Shown here: positions 43,894 to 51,416 of the stretch, piece by piece
How the letters are laid out: each line of letters starts with the position of its first letter
How positions within the stretch are numbered: the first letter of the stretch is position 1
From: Halalkalicoccus tibetensis
Lineage (GTDB): Archaea > Halobacteriota > Halobacteria > Halobacteriales > Halalkalicoccaceae
Direction of reading: 5' to 3'
NCBI RefSeq assembly: GCF_037996645.1
Contig: NZ_JBBMXV010000002.1
Location: 1 to 64,000, forward strand
Length of the DNA: 64,000 nucleotides
Made by a program: the position numbers and the translations under genes
Notes under the pieces: model-generated
Told to the model about the DNA's origin: nothing
The model's input: only the letters and a program-made list of their open reading frames with translations
Database searches by the model: none

Positions 43894-45015
43894 TCAGCGC
43901 ACCGCCCGCGTCGCCTCGCGCATGATCCCGAGGGCCTCCTCCAGTTCCTCGGTGCCCGTCGCATACGAGAGGCGCGCGTAGCCCGCCCCGTTCTCGCCGA
44001 AGGCCTCGCCGGGAACGACGACGACGCCCCGGTCGACGACCTCCTCGACCCAGCCCTCGGGCACCTCCGGCATCGCGTAGAACGCCCCCTGGGGCGTGGG
44101 GGTCTCGAGACCCATGTCGGCCAGTCCGTCGAGCACGAGGTCCCGGCGCTCCTCGAAGGCCGCGACCATCTCCTCGACGGGGTCCTGGGGGCCCGAGAGG
44201 GCGGCCTCGGCGGCGTACTGGGCGGGCGCGCTCGCACAGGCTTGTGCGTACTGGTGAACCCGGAGCATGCGCTCGATTCTCCGATTGCTCCCGGCGATCC
44301 AGCCCAGCCGCCAGCCGGTCATCGAGTAGCTCTTCGAGCAGGCGCTCACGACGACGACGTTGTCCGTCTCGGCGAACTCCATCGGCGAGCGGTGCTTCCC
44401 CTCGAAGACGATGTGCTCGTAGACCTCGTCGGAGATACAGAGCACGTCGTTAGCGTCCGCGATCCGGGCGAACTCGCGCATGTCCTCCTCGCTCTGGACG
44501 GCTCCCGTCGGATTGGCGGGGCTGTTGACGACGAAGGCGACGGTGTCGTCGGTGATCGCCGCCTCGACGGTTTCTGGATCGAGCGTGAGGTCCTCGCGCA
44601 GTTCGAGGGGGTTCGGGGTCCCGCCCGCGATTCGGGTCAGCGCGTCGTAGGAGACGAACCCAGGGTCCGGAAAGAGCACCTCCTGACCGGGGTCGACGTG
44701 GGCCTCGATCGCCAGATGCAGCGCCTCGCTGCCTCCGGAGGTGGCGATGACGTCCTCGGGATCGACCGCGAGCGAGTAGTCCCGGTCGTACTTCTCGCTG
44801 ATGGCCTCCCGGAGCTCGCGGGTCCCCTTGTTCGAGGTGTAGCCGTCGACGGCGCCCGATTCGATCGCGTCGATCGCGGCCCGGCGGGCGTGCTCGGGCG
44901 TCGGGAAGTCGGGCTGGCCGAGCCCGAGGTTGATCGCCTCCTCGCCCGCGGCCTCGAACACCTCGCGGATGCCGCTGATCGACACGTCCTCGACTCGCCG
45001 TGAGAACTCCGTCAT
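43894..45015 (-). CDS. aspC: Class I/II pyridoxal-phosphate aminotransferase
   Basis: 373-residue PLP enzyme of the aspartate-aminotransferase fold. INLGLGQPDFPTPEHARRAA near the N-terminus, TSGGSEALHLAIEA for the phosphate site, NSPANPTGAV, ISDEVYEHIVF, the Schiff-base lysine in ACSKSYSMTGWRLGW around 225, and YARLSYATG for the carboxylate arginine region. Aspartate or broad-specificity aminotransferase is most likely; exact substrate cannot be set. ATG at 45015 (MTEFSRRVEDV). Ends 2 bp from the kinase gene on the opposite strand. Confidence 0.92.
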   Translation of the reverse strand: MTEFSRRVEDVSISGIREVFEAAGEEAINLGLGQPDFPTPEHARRAAIDAIESGAVDGYTSNKGTRELREAISEKYDRDYSLAVDPEDVIATSGGSEALHLAIEAHVDPGQEVLFPDPGFVSYDALTRIAGGTPNPLELREDLTLDPETVEAAITDDTVAFVVNSPANPTGAVQSEEDMREFARIADANDVLCISDEVYEHIVFEGKHRSPMEFAETDNVVVVSACSKSYSMTGWRLGWIAGSNRRIERMLRVHQYAQACASAPAQYAAEAALSGPQDPVEEMVAAFEERRDLVLDGLADMGLETPTPQGAFYAMPEVPEGWVEEVVDRGVVVVPGEAFGENGAGYARLSYATGTEELEEALGIMREATRAVR

Positions 45016-45054
45016 GGGTTGGTGCGCGGCCCGCCCGCGCATAACGCTTGCTAC

Positions 45055-45204
45055 CTACCCCTGGAACTCCTCGCGGAGGTCGTCGACGTGCCCCTCCAGC
45101 ACCGAGAGCGCCGCGTCGGCGTCCATGTAGCCCTGTTCGTACTCCGATACCACGTAGTCGGCGTCGTCGAGGAACTCCTCGACGCTCTCTTCGAGCTCTG
45201 CCAT
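45055..45204 (-). CDS. Small acidic haloarchaeal protein (49 residues)
   Basis: MAELEESVEEFLDDADYVVS continues E-Y-E-Q-G-Y-M-D-A-D-A-A-L-S-V-L-E-G-H-V and ends D-D-L-R-E-E-F-Q-G. It is an all-helical, strongly acidic protein of 49 residues with clean start and stop and GC-ending codons. It fits exactly into the 219-bp space between the RND transporter start side and the aminotransferase. It lies in the same direction as the RND gene upstream (30 bp) and the aminotransferase downstream (39 bp). Function unknown. Confidence 0.65.
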   Translation of the reverse strand: MAELEESVEEFLDDADYVVSEYEQGYMDADAALSVLEGHVDDLREEFQG

Positions 45205-45234
45205 ACCCCTCCTACGGTCCCGACGGGGATGAAG

Positions 45235-48200
45235 CTAATCCGACCCGCCGGCGGGGACGGCCGTCTCGGCCTCGATCGTGTGTCCGCGGTCCGGGCCGAG
45301 ATAGCGCGCCCAGACGGCGAGCAGGCTCGGCAGGACGAACACGCTGCCGAGGAAGGCGTAGACGATCGTCAGGCCCGTGATGAGGCCGAACTGCTGGAGG
45401 GGCGGGAGGATCGCGAAGACGAGCACGCCAAACCCGCCGACCGTCGTCGCGGCGCTTCCCAGCAACGCCCCGCCGGTCCCCGTGACGGCGCGATCGAGGG
45501 CGCCCCAGGTGTCGGCGCCGCGCTCGCGCTCGATCAGGAACCGCTCGGTCATGTGGACGTTGTAGGCGACGCCCAGCCCGATCGTGAGGCTTGTGATCGT
45601 CCCGGTCATCACGTTAAAGGGGATCCCCAGCGCGTACATCGTCCCGAGGATCCACGCGACCGAGAAGACGATCGGCAGCAGGGTGACGGCGCCCAGGAGC
45701 GCGCTGCCGTTGGCCCACCGGTAGGCGAGCATGAGGAAGGCGAACACCGCCACGAGGGTGACGAGCATGCTCTCGATGACCGTCTGGAGGAGCTCGTCCT
45801 CGACGATCCCGAAGACGATCAGCTGGCCCGTCGCCGTCGCCGAGAGCCCGTCGCCGTCGAGGATCGCGGCGACCGCGCGGGTCTCCTCGGTCGCGAGGTC
45901 TGTCGAGGCCGACCCCTGCACCGAGAGCACGAGCCGGAACGACTCGTACTCGCCCGCGTCGGTCCGGTAGACGACCTCCTCTGCGGCCTCGGCGTCGGCC
46001 GCGAACAGCGCGTCGTAGACCGCCTCCACATTCTCGTCGGGCACGCCGTTTCCGGTGGTGTCGGCCGCCGTGAAGACTTCCTCGAACGCCTCGTCCTCCT
46101 CGGCGACGGTCTCCATCGTCGCCAACGGACTTCTGACGTCGGCCTCGCCGCTGGAGAGGACGACCGCCGACTCGCTGCCGACGGCCAGCTCCTCGGCGAG
46201 CCGTTCGAGGGTGTCCGCGCGCGTGATCTCGCCCTCGACGAGCACCTCCGTTTGGCTGTCCTCGCGCAGGAAGTTCTCGTTGACGTACTCGAGGTTCGCC
46301 TTCGAGTCGTAGTCGCCGACCGCGAGCGGGCCCGGCAGGCTCTTCATCCACGCGGGCGGGTCGTCGGCGATGAAGTCCTCCTGCTCGAAGGTGGTGTCGA
46401 CGCCCGCCGCGCCGTAGGCCCCGCCCGCCGTGAGCAGGAGTGCAACGGCGATCACGGCCCACGGGACCCGCCGGGCGCCCCGGGCGCCGAGCGAGAGGAA
46501 GCCCCCGGTCGCGCCGCCGCCGGTGCCGAACGCCCGCCGTCTCCGGTCGTAGCCGCGCGCCTCGAGGACGGCGTCGAGCTCGACCTTCGCCGCGGGGATC
46601 AGCAGCCCGAACACCAGCAGGGCGGAGACGATGCCGAACGCGCTCGCGACCCCGAACTCCCGGATCGGGGCGACCGGGCTGACGAGGTTCGAGAGGAAGC
46701 CGATCACCGCGGTCGCCGTCACCCAGATCAGCGCGATCCCGAGCCCCGAGAGGACGACCGCCATCGAGCGGCGGGTCCCCTCGTCCCCTCCGGCGCGCTG
46801 CTCGCGGGTCGTCGCTCCCCGCTCGCTCTCCGAGACGCGTTGCGTCTCGCGCTGCTCGCGGTGGCGCATGAAGACGTGGATCGCGTAGTCGATCGACAGC
46901 CCGATCAGCAGGACGGGGACCGCGATCATGATCTGGTTGAACGCGATCCCGGCCCAGCCCATGAAGCCGAACGTCCACAGCAACACTGCGGCGATGCCCG
47001 CGCCCCCGAGGACGATGTCCAGCGGGTCGCGGTAGGCGATCGCCAGCACGACGACGACGAACCCGAGCGCCAGCGGCAGGACGACCCCTAGGCTATCGGT
47101 CAGCGAGCGGTCGATCTCGTCGGTGATGATCCCCGAGCCGAAGACGAAGCCGTCGGCGCCGAAGCGCTCCTCGACGACGTCGGCCATCGCGAGCTGGGCG
47201 TCGACCAGCGCCGGCGGCGCCTCGCCGTCGATCACCGCGTCGTCGGCGGTGTCTTGGGTGACGTAGATCGCCCTGGCGTCGGCGGTCGTCGAACCCGGCT
47301 CGTAGTCGGTCGGCAGGAAGGCGAAGACCTCTCGGGGCGCGTCCTCGTCGAGCACCGTCGTGACCACGTCGTCGATCTCGGACTGATCCATCGACTCGAG
47401 CTGGGCGATCTGCTCGTCGGTGTCGGGATCGATCTCCGAGATCGCCTCGCCCTCGTCCTCCAGGGCGTCGCCCTCCTCCTCGAGGGCGTCAGCCTCGTTC
47501 TCGAGCTCCTCGCCCTCGGCCTCGAGTTCGTCGGCACGTTCCTCGAGTTCCTCCTCGCGCTCCTCCAAGGCCTCCCCTCGCTCCTCGAGGGCGGCCTGAC
47601 GTTCCTCGAGTTCGGCGGCGTCCTCCTCTATGGCTTCGCCGCGCTCGGCGAGGTCGGCGCCCCGGGCCTCGTACTCCTCGTCGTCGATCTCCCCCGCCTG
47701 ATACTGGGCCTCGAGGTCGGCTTGCTCTTCCTCGATCCCCGCCCGGCGTTCCTCGAGTTCGGCAGCATCGGCCTCGAGCTCCGCCGTGTCCTCCTCTACG
47801 GCCTCGCCGTCGGCTTCGAGCTCCTCACTCTCTGTCTCGATGGCGTCGGCCTCGGCTTCCAGCGCCTCGCTTCGCGTCTCCAGCTCGTCGCCGCGCTGTT
47901 CGAGCTCGTCGGATCGCTCGCCGAGCTCGTCGCCGCGCTCCTCCTGGATCGCGGCCGTGGCGATGATGCTCGCGAGGTCGCCGAAGGGCTCGTCTACGAG
48001 CGTCCCGTTTATCCTCTCGTCCTCCCGGAACTCCTCCTGGAGCTCGAGGGTCGCGAGCAGTGACTCCTTCGAGAGGGCGTCGTCGTCGCGGACGATCAGC
48101 TGGGCGGTCGTGGTGTTCTCGTCGGCGCCGAACCGCTCGTCGATGTACTCCTGTTTGTCGGCCTCCTCGCTCTCGGTCTGGAACTGGTCCAGCGACGAGG

Positions 48201-48315
48201 ACTGCTCGATCGCGGCGACGCCGCTTCCCATCAGCAGCGTGAGGACCAGGAAGACCGCGATCACGACCCGGCTGCGTTCCGTAACGAGTTCGATCAGACG
48301 CTCGGCTGCGCGCAC
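45235..48315 (-). CDS. RND/MMPL-family membrane transporter with charged coiled-coil insert
   Basis: 1026-residue RND-superfamily (MMPL-like) protein from a GTG start. The N-terminal TM1 VVIAVFLVLTLLMGSGVAAI (about 18-38) is followed by an external domain. At about 120-300 lies a continuous E/A/D/R/L heptad-like region (repeated E-L-E-x-x-A-D/E-L-E blocks such as ELEERADELEAEGEELE) not usual in the family. Later come two clusters of TM segments typical of RND halves (GVVLPLALGFVVVVLAIAYR and VTLLPIVFSVAWILGTMYAL), each with SIDYAIHVFMRHREQRE-type or GLGVAYNVHMTERFLIERE-type loops. Probably exports lipid or hydrophobic substrates, or acts as a sensor; not known. Upstream AT-rich palindrome CGAGT...ACTCG. 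Confidence 0.85.
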   Translation of the reverse strand: MRAAERLIELVTERSRVVIAVFLVLTLLMGSGVAAIEQSSSLDQFQTESEEADKQEYIDERFGADENTTTAQLIVRDDDALSKESLLATLELQEEFREDERINGTLVDEPFGDLASIIATAAIQEERGDELGERSDELEQRGDELETRSEALEAEADAIETESEELEADGEAVEEDTAELEADAAELEERRAGIEEEQADLEAQYQAGEIDDEEYEARGADLAERGEAIEEDAAELEERQAALEERGEALEEREEELEERADELEAEGEELENEADALEEEGDALEDEGEAISEIDPDTDEQIAQLESMDQSEIDDVVTTVLDEDAPREVFAFLPTDYEPGSTTADARAIYVTQDTADDAVIDGEAPPALVDAQLAMADVVEERFGADGFVFGSGIITDEIDRSLTDSLGVVLPLALGFVVVVLAIAYRDPLDIVLGGAGIAAVLLWTFGFMGWAGIAFNQIMIAVPVLLIGLSIDYAIHVFMRHREQRETQRVSESERGATTREQRAGGDEGTRRSMAVVLSGLGIALIWVTATAVIGFLSNLVSPVAPIREFGVASAFGIVSALLVFGLLIPAAKVELDAVLEARGYDRRRRAFGTGGGATGGFLSLGARGARRVPWAVIAVALLLTAGGAYGAAGVDTTFEQEDFIADDPPAWMKSLPGPLAVGDYDSKANLEYVNENFLREDSQTEVLVEGEITRADTLERLAEELAVGSESAVVLSSGEADVRSPLATMETVAEEDEAFEEVFTAADTTGNGVPDENVEAVYDALFAADAEAAEEVVYRTDAGEYESFRLVLSVQGSASTDLATEETRAVAAILDGDGLSATATGQLIVFGIVEDELLQTVIESMLVTLVAVFAFLMLAYRWANGSALLGAVTLLPIVFSVAWILGTMYALGIPFNVMTGTITSLTIGLGVAYNVHMTERFLIERERGADTWGALDRAVTGTGGALLGSAATTVGGFGVLVFAILPPLQQFGLITGLTIVYAFLGSVFVLPSLLAVWARYLGPDRGHTIEAETAVPAGGSD

Positions 48316-48391
48316 GCGCTCACCTCATAACGAGAACCATCGTCCATAGCTGTCTATCGTATTCTACAAACAGCCAGACACATAATGATTT

Positions 48392-48408
48392 CGAGTATAA
48401 TACACTCG
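48392..48408. promoter_or_regulatory. Palindrome over an AT-rich core upstream of the RND gene
   Basis: CGAGT (48392-48396) and ACTCG (48404-48408) are perfect arms around ATAATAC, in the 138-bp gap between the RND gene (GTG at 48315) and the PAC2 gene stop. It lies 77-93 bp before the RND start, so it may be an operator or part of a promoter upstream of a longer leader; other AT-rich bases are nearby. Confidence 0.35.
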
Positions 48409-48453
48409 TATATCACGGGTAGGGCGCCGGAGGGAGGCGGATGGCGTTTCGGG

Positions 48454-49194
48454 CTACTGGTACATCCCGAGGGGTGTGGCCTGCGTGCTCTCCTCCTCGT
48501 CGACCTGTTGCATGCGTTCGGCGAGCTGCTCGCGCTGGCTTCGGATCTGTTCGGCCTGATCGATCAGCTCGTCGACGTCGGCCTCGATCCCGGTGATCGG
48601 CGCGATGCCGGCCTGGATCAGCGCGCGGGCGGCCTCAGGGTCGGGGAACTTGGGGTCGCTCTCGACGACCAGGCCGACGCTCCCGATGTCGTCCCGGGTC
48701 GCCTGGTTGAGCAGCGCGCCGGTCGGCCCGCTGATGAAGCCCGTCTCCCGGGGCGGGACGATCCCGGCGCGATCGAGGTGGTGGGCGGCGTCGCCGGTCG
48801 CGACGCCGTAGACCTCGGGCGAACCGTCCTTCTCCGCGGGCCGGCCGCTGAGGTAGATCGGCGTCACCGACCGTTCGGCGAGCCAGCCCGAGACGCAGCC
48901 GGCGAACTCCGAGGTGTCCCCGCCGGAGACCGGGACCTCGCTCTGGAGGGCCAGCAGGTCCCGGTCGGGGTCGGCGTAGAGCCTGACCGGCGGCTTGAGC
49001 TCGTCGTCCTCCTCGTGGTAGACGCCGATCCGGGGGACCCCCTCGCAGTGGACGCTGGCGTAGTGGGTCATCGAGAACTGCTCGATCAGGTGGTCGGTGG
49101 CGATCTTGCCGACCAACCCCACCCCCGGCAACCCCTCGACGAGGTACGGCTCCGATAGCTGGATCGAGTCGTCGTGGACGGTAACCTGGGCCAT
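48454..49194 (-). CDS. PAC2-family proteasome assembly chaperone-like protein
   Basis: 246-residue PAC2-fold protein: PYLVEGLPGVGLVGKIATDH near 17-36, GVPRIGVYHEEDDELKPPVR, and YGVATGDAAHHLDRAGIVPP, TGFISGPTGALLNQATRDDI in the second half. PAC2-type proteins PbaA/PbaB of archaea assist 20S proteasome assembly or bind it. The last residues are LGMYQ; M-Y-Q fits the hydrophobic-Tyr-any HbYX motif that docks into the 20S alpha ring. So it may bind the 20S core by its tail, as known for archaeal PbaB and PAN. Start ATG at 49194; a TATA-like GATTAAAG lies about 20 bp upstream. Confidence 0.88.
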   Translation of the reverse strand: MAQVTVHDDSIQLSEPYLVEGLPGVGLVGKIATDHLIEQFSMTHYASVHCEGVPRIGVYHEEDDELKPPVRLYADPDRDLLALQSEVPVSGGDTSEFAGCVSGWLAERSVTPIYLSGRPAEKDGSPEVYGVATGDAAHHLDRAGIVPPRETGFISGPTGALLNQATRDDIGSVGLVVESDPKFPDPEAARALIQAGIAPITGIEADVDELIDQAEQIRSQREQLAERMQQVDEEESTQATPLGMYQ

Positions 49195-49366
49195 GAGACC
49201 GATTCGGTGCCGACCGTCTTTAATCGGTGCCCTTCCTTGTCATACCAAGCACTTCGTTTATAGTGGTTGTCAGTAAATAGCATGGCGAAGACGACAACGG
49301 CACTACATGAATGCATAATTTAGTACGATCAGTTAACAGGTGATCCTGGCTAAAAATGGACGGAAG

Positions 49367-49732
49367 ATGACCGAAATGAACCGGAGAACGGTGTCTTCGG
49401 CGTTGTCCCTCGAGACGGTCTTCGGGGTGTTGAGCGAGCGCCGCAAGCGATACGCGCTGTACGTCCTCCACTGGACGGAGGGGAACGCGATGTCGGTCGG
49501 ACAGCTCGCGAGGCGGATCGCGGAGAAGGAAGGGGGCGGGGCGAACGGCGACGATCCGTCCCGCGAGCGGATCGCGAAGGACCTCCGGCAGCGACACGTG
49601 CCGGAGCTGGTCGCGATGAACGTCGTCGAGTACGACGGGCGAAGCGAGACCGTTCGTTACCATTGTGTCCCCTCCCTCGAGGAGTGGCTCGAACACGCGG
49701 CGTACAAGGAAGGGGAGCATCCCGACTGTTGA
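49367..49732 (+). CDS. DUF7344-type winged-helix protein
   Basis: 121-residue protein with a winged-helix-like domain: SALSLETVFGVLSERRKRYA, LYVLHWTEGNAMSVGQLARR, and, after a Gly-rich linker, RERIAKDLRQRHVPELVAMN, VVEYDGRSETVRYHCVPSLEEW. This resembles the haloarchaeal DUF7344 regulator family (recalled, not checked). The tail is LEHAAYKEGEHPDC. A partial, decayed copy of this tail occurs 115-180 bp downstream. ATG at 49367 (MTEMNRRT) is preferred to a GTG at 49340. The surrounding DNA is less GC-rich than average here. Confidence 0.75.
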   Translation: MTEMNRRTVSSALSLETVFGVLSERRKRYALYVLHWTEGNAMSVGQLARRIAEKEGGGANGDDPSRERIAKDLRQRHVPELVAMNVVEYDGRSETVRYHCVPSLEEWLEHAAYKEGEHPDC

Positions 49733-49839
49733 AGGCCGATGACCGCCACAGCCGATGGAACACACCGGGTGTATCCCTGGCTGGTGTGGAACGGGTGGGT
49801 CCGTCCCGGCAGGGGACGAGTCTGATCGAGGCCGAGCCG

Positions 49840-49909
49840 CGGCCAGCCCTCGTCGAACGGGTTGGTCGAGCACGCGGACTTCAAGGAGGGAAAGCGCCCC
49901 GAGGAATAG
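49840..49909 (+). pseudogene. Decayed copy of the DUF7344 gene's 3' end
   Basis: One reading frame ends at a TAG (49907-49909) and reads P-S-S-N-G-L-V-E-H-A-D-F-K-E-G-K-R-P-E-E, matching the tail of the gene at 49367-49732, P-S-L-E-E-W-L-E-H-A-A-Y-K-E-G-E-H-P-D-C, at about half the positions. A stop codon (TGA at 49823-49825) interrupts that frame just upstream. This fits a remnant of a duplicated regulator. The upstream part has diverged too far to align. Confidence 0.55.
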
Positions 49910-49947
49910 CGAAACCCACAAGCGCGCGAGCGGGCTATCGGAAGACG

Positions 49948-50856
49948 ATGGAGGCGTTGTCGCGCTACGAGCCGATCGTCGACGACTTCGAGGCCTTTCT
50001 GGCCGCCTGCGAGCGCCCGCTCCCGTCGGTCGTCCGCGTGAACACGATCAAGGCCGGCGTCGAGCGGGCCAAACGCGCCCTCGAGGAGGGGGACGTCGGC
50101 TACGAGGACCGCGAGTGGAACCCCCGAGTACTGGAGCTCGACACCGACAAGCCCGGCAACACCTGGCCCTACTTCCACGGCTGGATCCACGGCCAGGAGG
50201 AGGTCTCCTCGCTGCCGGCGACGGTACTCGACCCCCAGCCGGGGGAACGAGTGCTCGACGCCTGTGCGGCCCCGGGGGGAAAAACCGCCCAGATCGCCGC
50301 ACTGATGGACGACACGGGGCTCGTGGTCGCGAACGACAACAACCTCGGACGCCTCTCGGCGCTGCGCTTTAACGCCGAGCGCCTGGGGCTGACGAACGTC
50401 GCCGTCACCCGCCAGGACGCACGCAACTACTCGCTGAAGCCGCTCTCACTCGACGCCTTCGACCGCGTCCTGGTCGACGCGCCCTGCTCGTGTGAGGGGA
50501 CGATCCGGAAGAACCCCGACGCGCTCGACGAGTGGACGCTGTCGCACGTCGAGGGCGTCTCCGGCGTCCAGAAGGGGATCCTCAAGAGGGCGATTCAGGC
50601 CACCCGCGAGGGCGGGACCGTCGTCTACTCGACCTGTACGTTCGCCCCCGAGGAGAACGAGGCCGTCGTGGACCACGTACTGGAGGCCGAGGGCTGTCGC
50701 GTCGTCGAGTTCGAGTCGCCCCTCGATTCCCGGCCCGGCGTCACCGAGTGGGACGGCGAGGAGTACGACGAGTCGGTCGAGAAGGCGCGGCGATACTACC
50801 CGCACCACAACGACACGGGCGGGTTCTTCTGTGCGAAGCTGGAGGTGACGGGATGA
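49948..50856 (+). CDS. RNA cytosine-C5 methyltransferase (NOL1/NOP2/Sun family)
   Basis: 302-residue AdoMet-dependent m5C methyltransferase. It has the substrate-binding N-terminus (VRVNTIKAGVERAKRALEEG), ERVLDACAAPGGKTAQIAAL for AdoMet binding near 95-115, DRVLVDAPCSCEGT with the proline-cysteine motif, and VVYSTCTFAPEENEAVV with the second catalytic Cys. It lacks the C-terminal PUA-like domain that many archaeal homologues have; that domain may be supplied by the next gene, whose ATG overlaps this stop (ATGA). Target rRNA or tRNA unknown. ATG at 49948 is supported by MEALSRYEPIVDDF. Confidence 0.92.
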   Translation: MEALSRYEPIVDDFEAFLAACERPLPSVVRVNTIKAGVERAKRALEEGDVGYEDREWNPRVLELDTDKPGNTWPYFHGWIHGQEEVSSLPATVLDPQPGERVLDACAAPGGKTAQIAALMDDTGLVVANDNNLGRLSALRFNAERLGLTNVAVTRQDARNYSLKPLSLDAFDRVLVDAPCSCEGTIRKNPDALDEWTLSHVEGVSGVQKGILKRAIQATREGGTVVYSTCTFAPEENEAVVDHVLEAEGCRVVEFESPLDSRPGVTEWDGEEYDESVEKARRYYPHHNDTGGFFCAKLEVTG

Positions 50857-51359
50857 CAGAATCCAATTCAGGCCAACGGTTCGACCGGCTTCCCGCCACC
50901 GCGGCCGAACGCGAACTCGAAAACAGGGCCACCCGCGAGGAGGTGCTTGAGTGGTGGGACGAACGCTTCGCGATCGGTCCCGAGGAGTTCGAGGACCACT
51001 CCTTCTGGGAGAAGGGCGCGGGCAAGATCTGGATCCTCCACGGGGAGGTCCCCTCACCGACCGGGATCGAGGGACTGGGAATGAAGTTCCTCAGGACCCG
51101 CCAGGAACACTGGAAGCCGACGACCAACGCCGTCCAGCGGTTCGGGGGCGGGGCGACGCGCAACGTGATCGAGCTCGGCTCGAAAGAAGCCGACGCGTTC
51201 GTTCGCGGACACGACCAGGAGCTCGAGTGGGACGGCGACTGGGGCTACCTGATCGCCGCTCACGAGATCGCGGGCGGACGCGAGCCGCTGGGCGTCGGCC
51301 TCTACCTCCACGGCGAGCTGCGCTCGGTCGTGCCGAAGGGGCGACGGCGCGAGGACTGA
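50853..51359 (+). CDS. PUA-like protein, probable partner of the m5C methyltransferase
   Basis: 168 residues. The block HWKPTTNAVQRFGGGATRNV, then IELGSKEADAFVRGHDQELE resembles the RNA-binding PUA-like C-terminus that other NOL1/NOP2/Sun methyltransferases carry (they have K-P-T-T-x-A-x-Q-L-F-G). Here it is a separate protein whose ATG overlaps the methyltransferase stop by 4 bp. I infer a split enzyme in which this subunit binds RNA. I recall it as a DUF7122-type haloarchaeal family. The N-terminal 60 residues include WWDERFAIGPEEFEDHSFWE, with no known motif. Confidence 0.7.
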   Translation: MTESNSGQRFDRLPATAAERELENRATREEVLEWWDERFAIGPEEFEDHSFWEKGAGKIWILHGEVPSPTGIEGLGMKFLRTRQEHWKPTTNAVQRFGGGATRNVIELGSKEADAFVRGHDQELEWDGDWGYLIAAHEIAGGREPLGVGLYLHGELRSVVPKGRRRED

Positions 51360-51416
51360 GCCAGTCTCGCTGGCCGCTATCCACACGTTTTAGCGGGGGT
51401 CGGCTCAACCCCAGAT

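Noticed and set aside
45019-47091. Very long plus-strand open frame across the RND transporter
   Set aside because: It is antisense to a well-supported membrane protein and its translation is a low-complexity Arg/Asp/Glu/His mix with no domain.
49195-49320. Small gene antisense between PAC2 and the DUF7344 gene
   Set aside because: A Cys/Val-containing frame exists but its composition is unlike real genes; the region has the PAC2 promoter.
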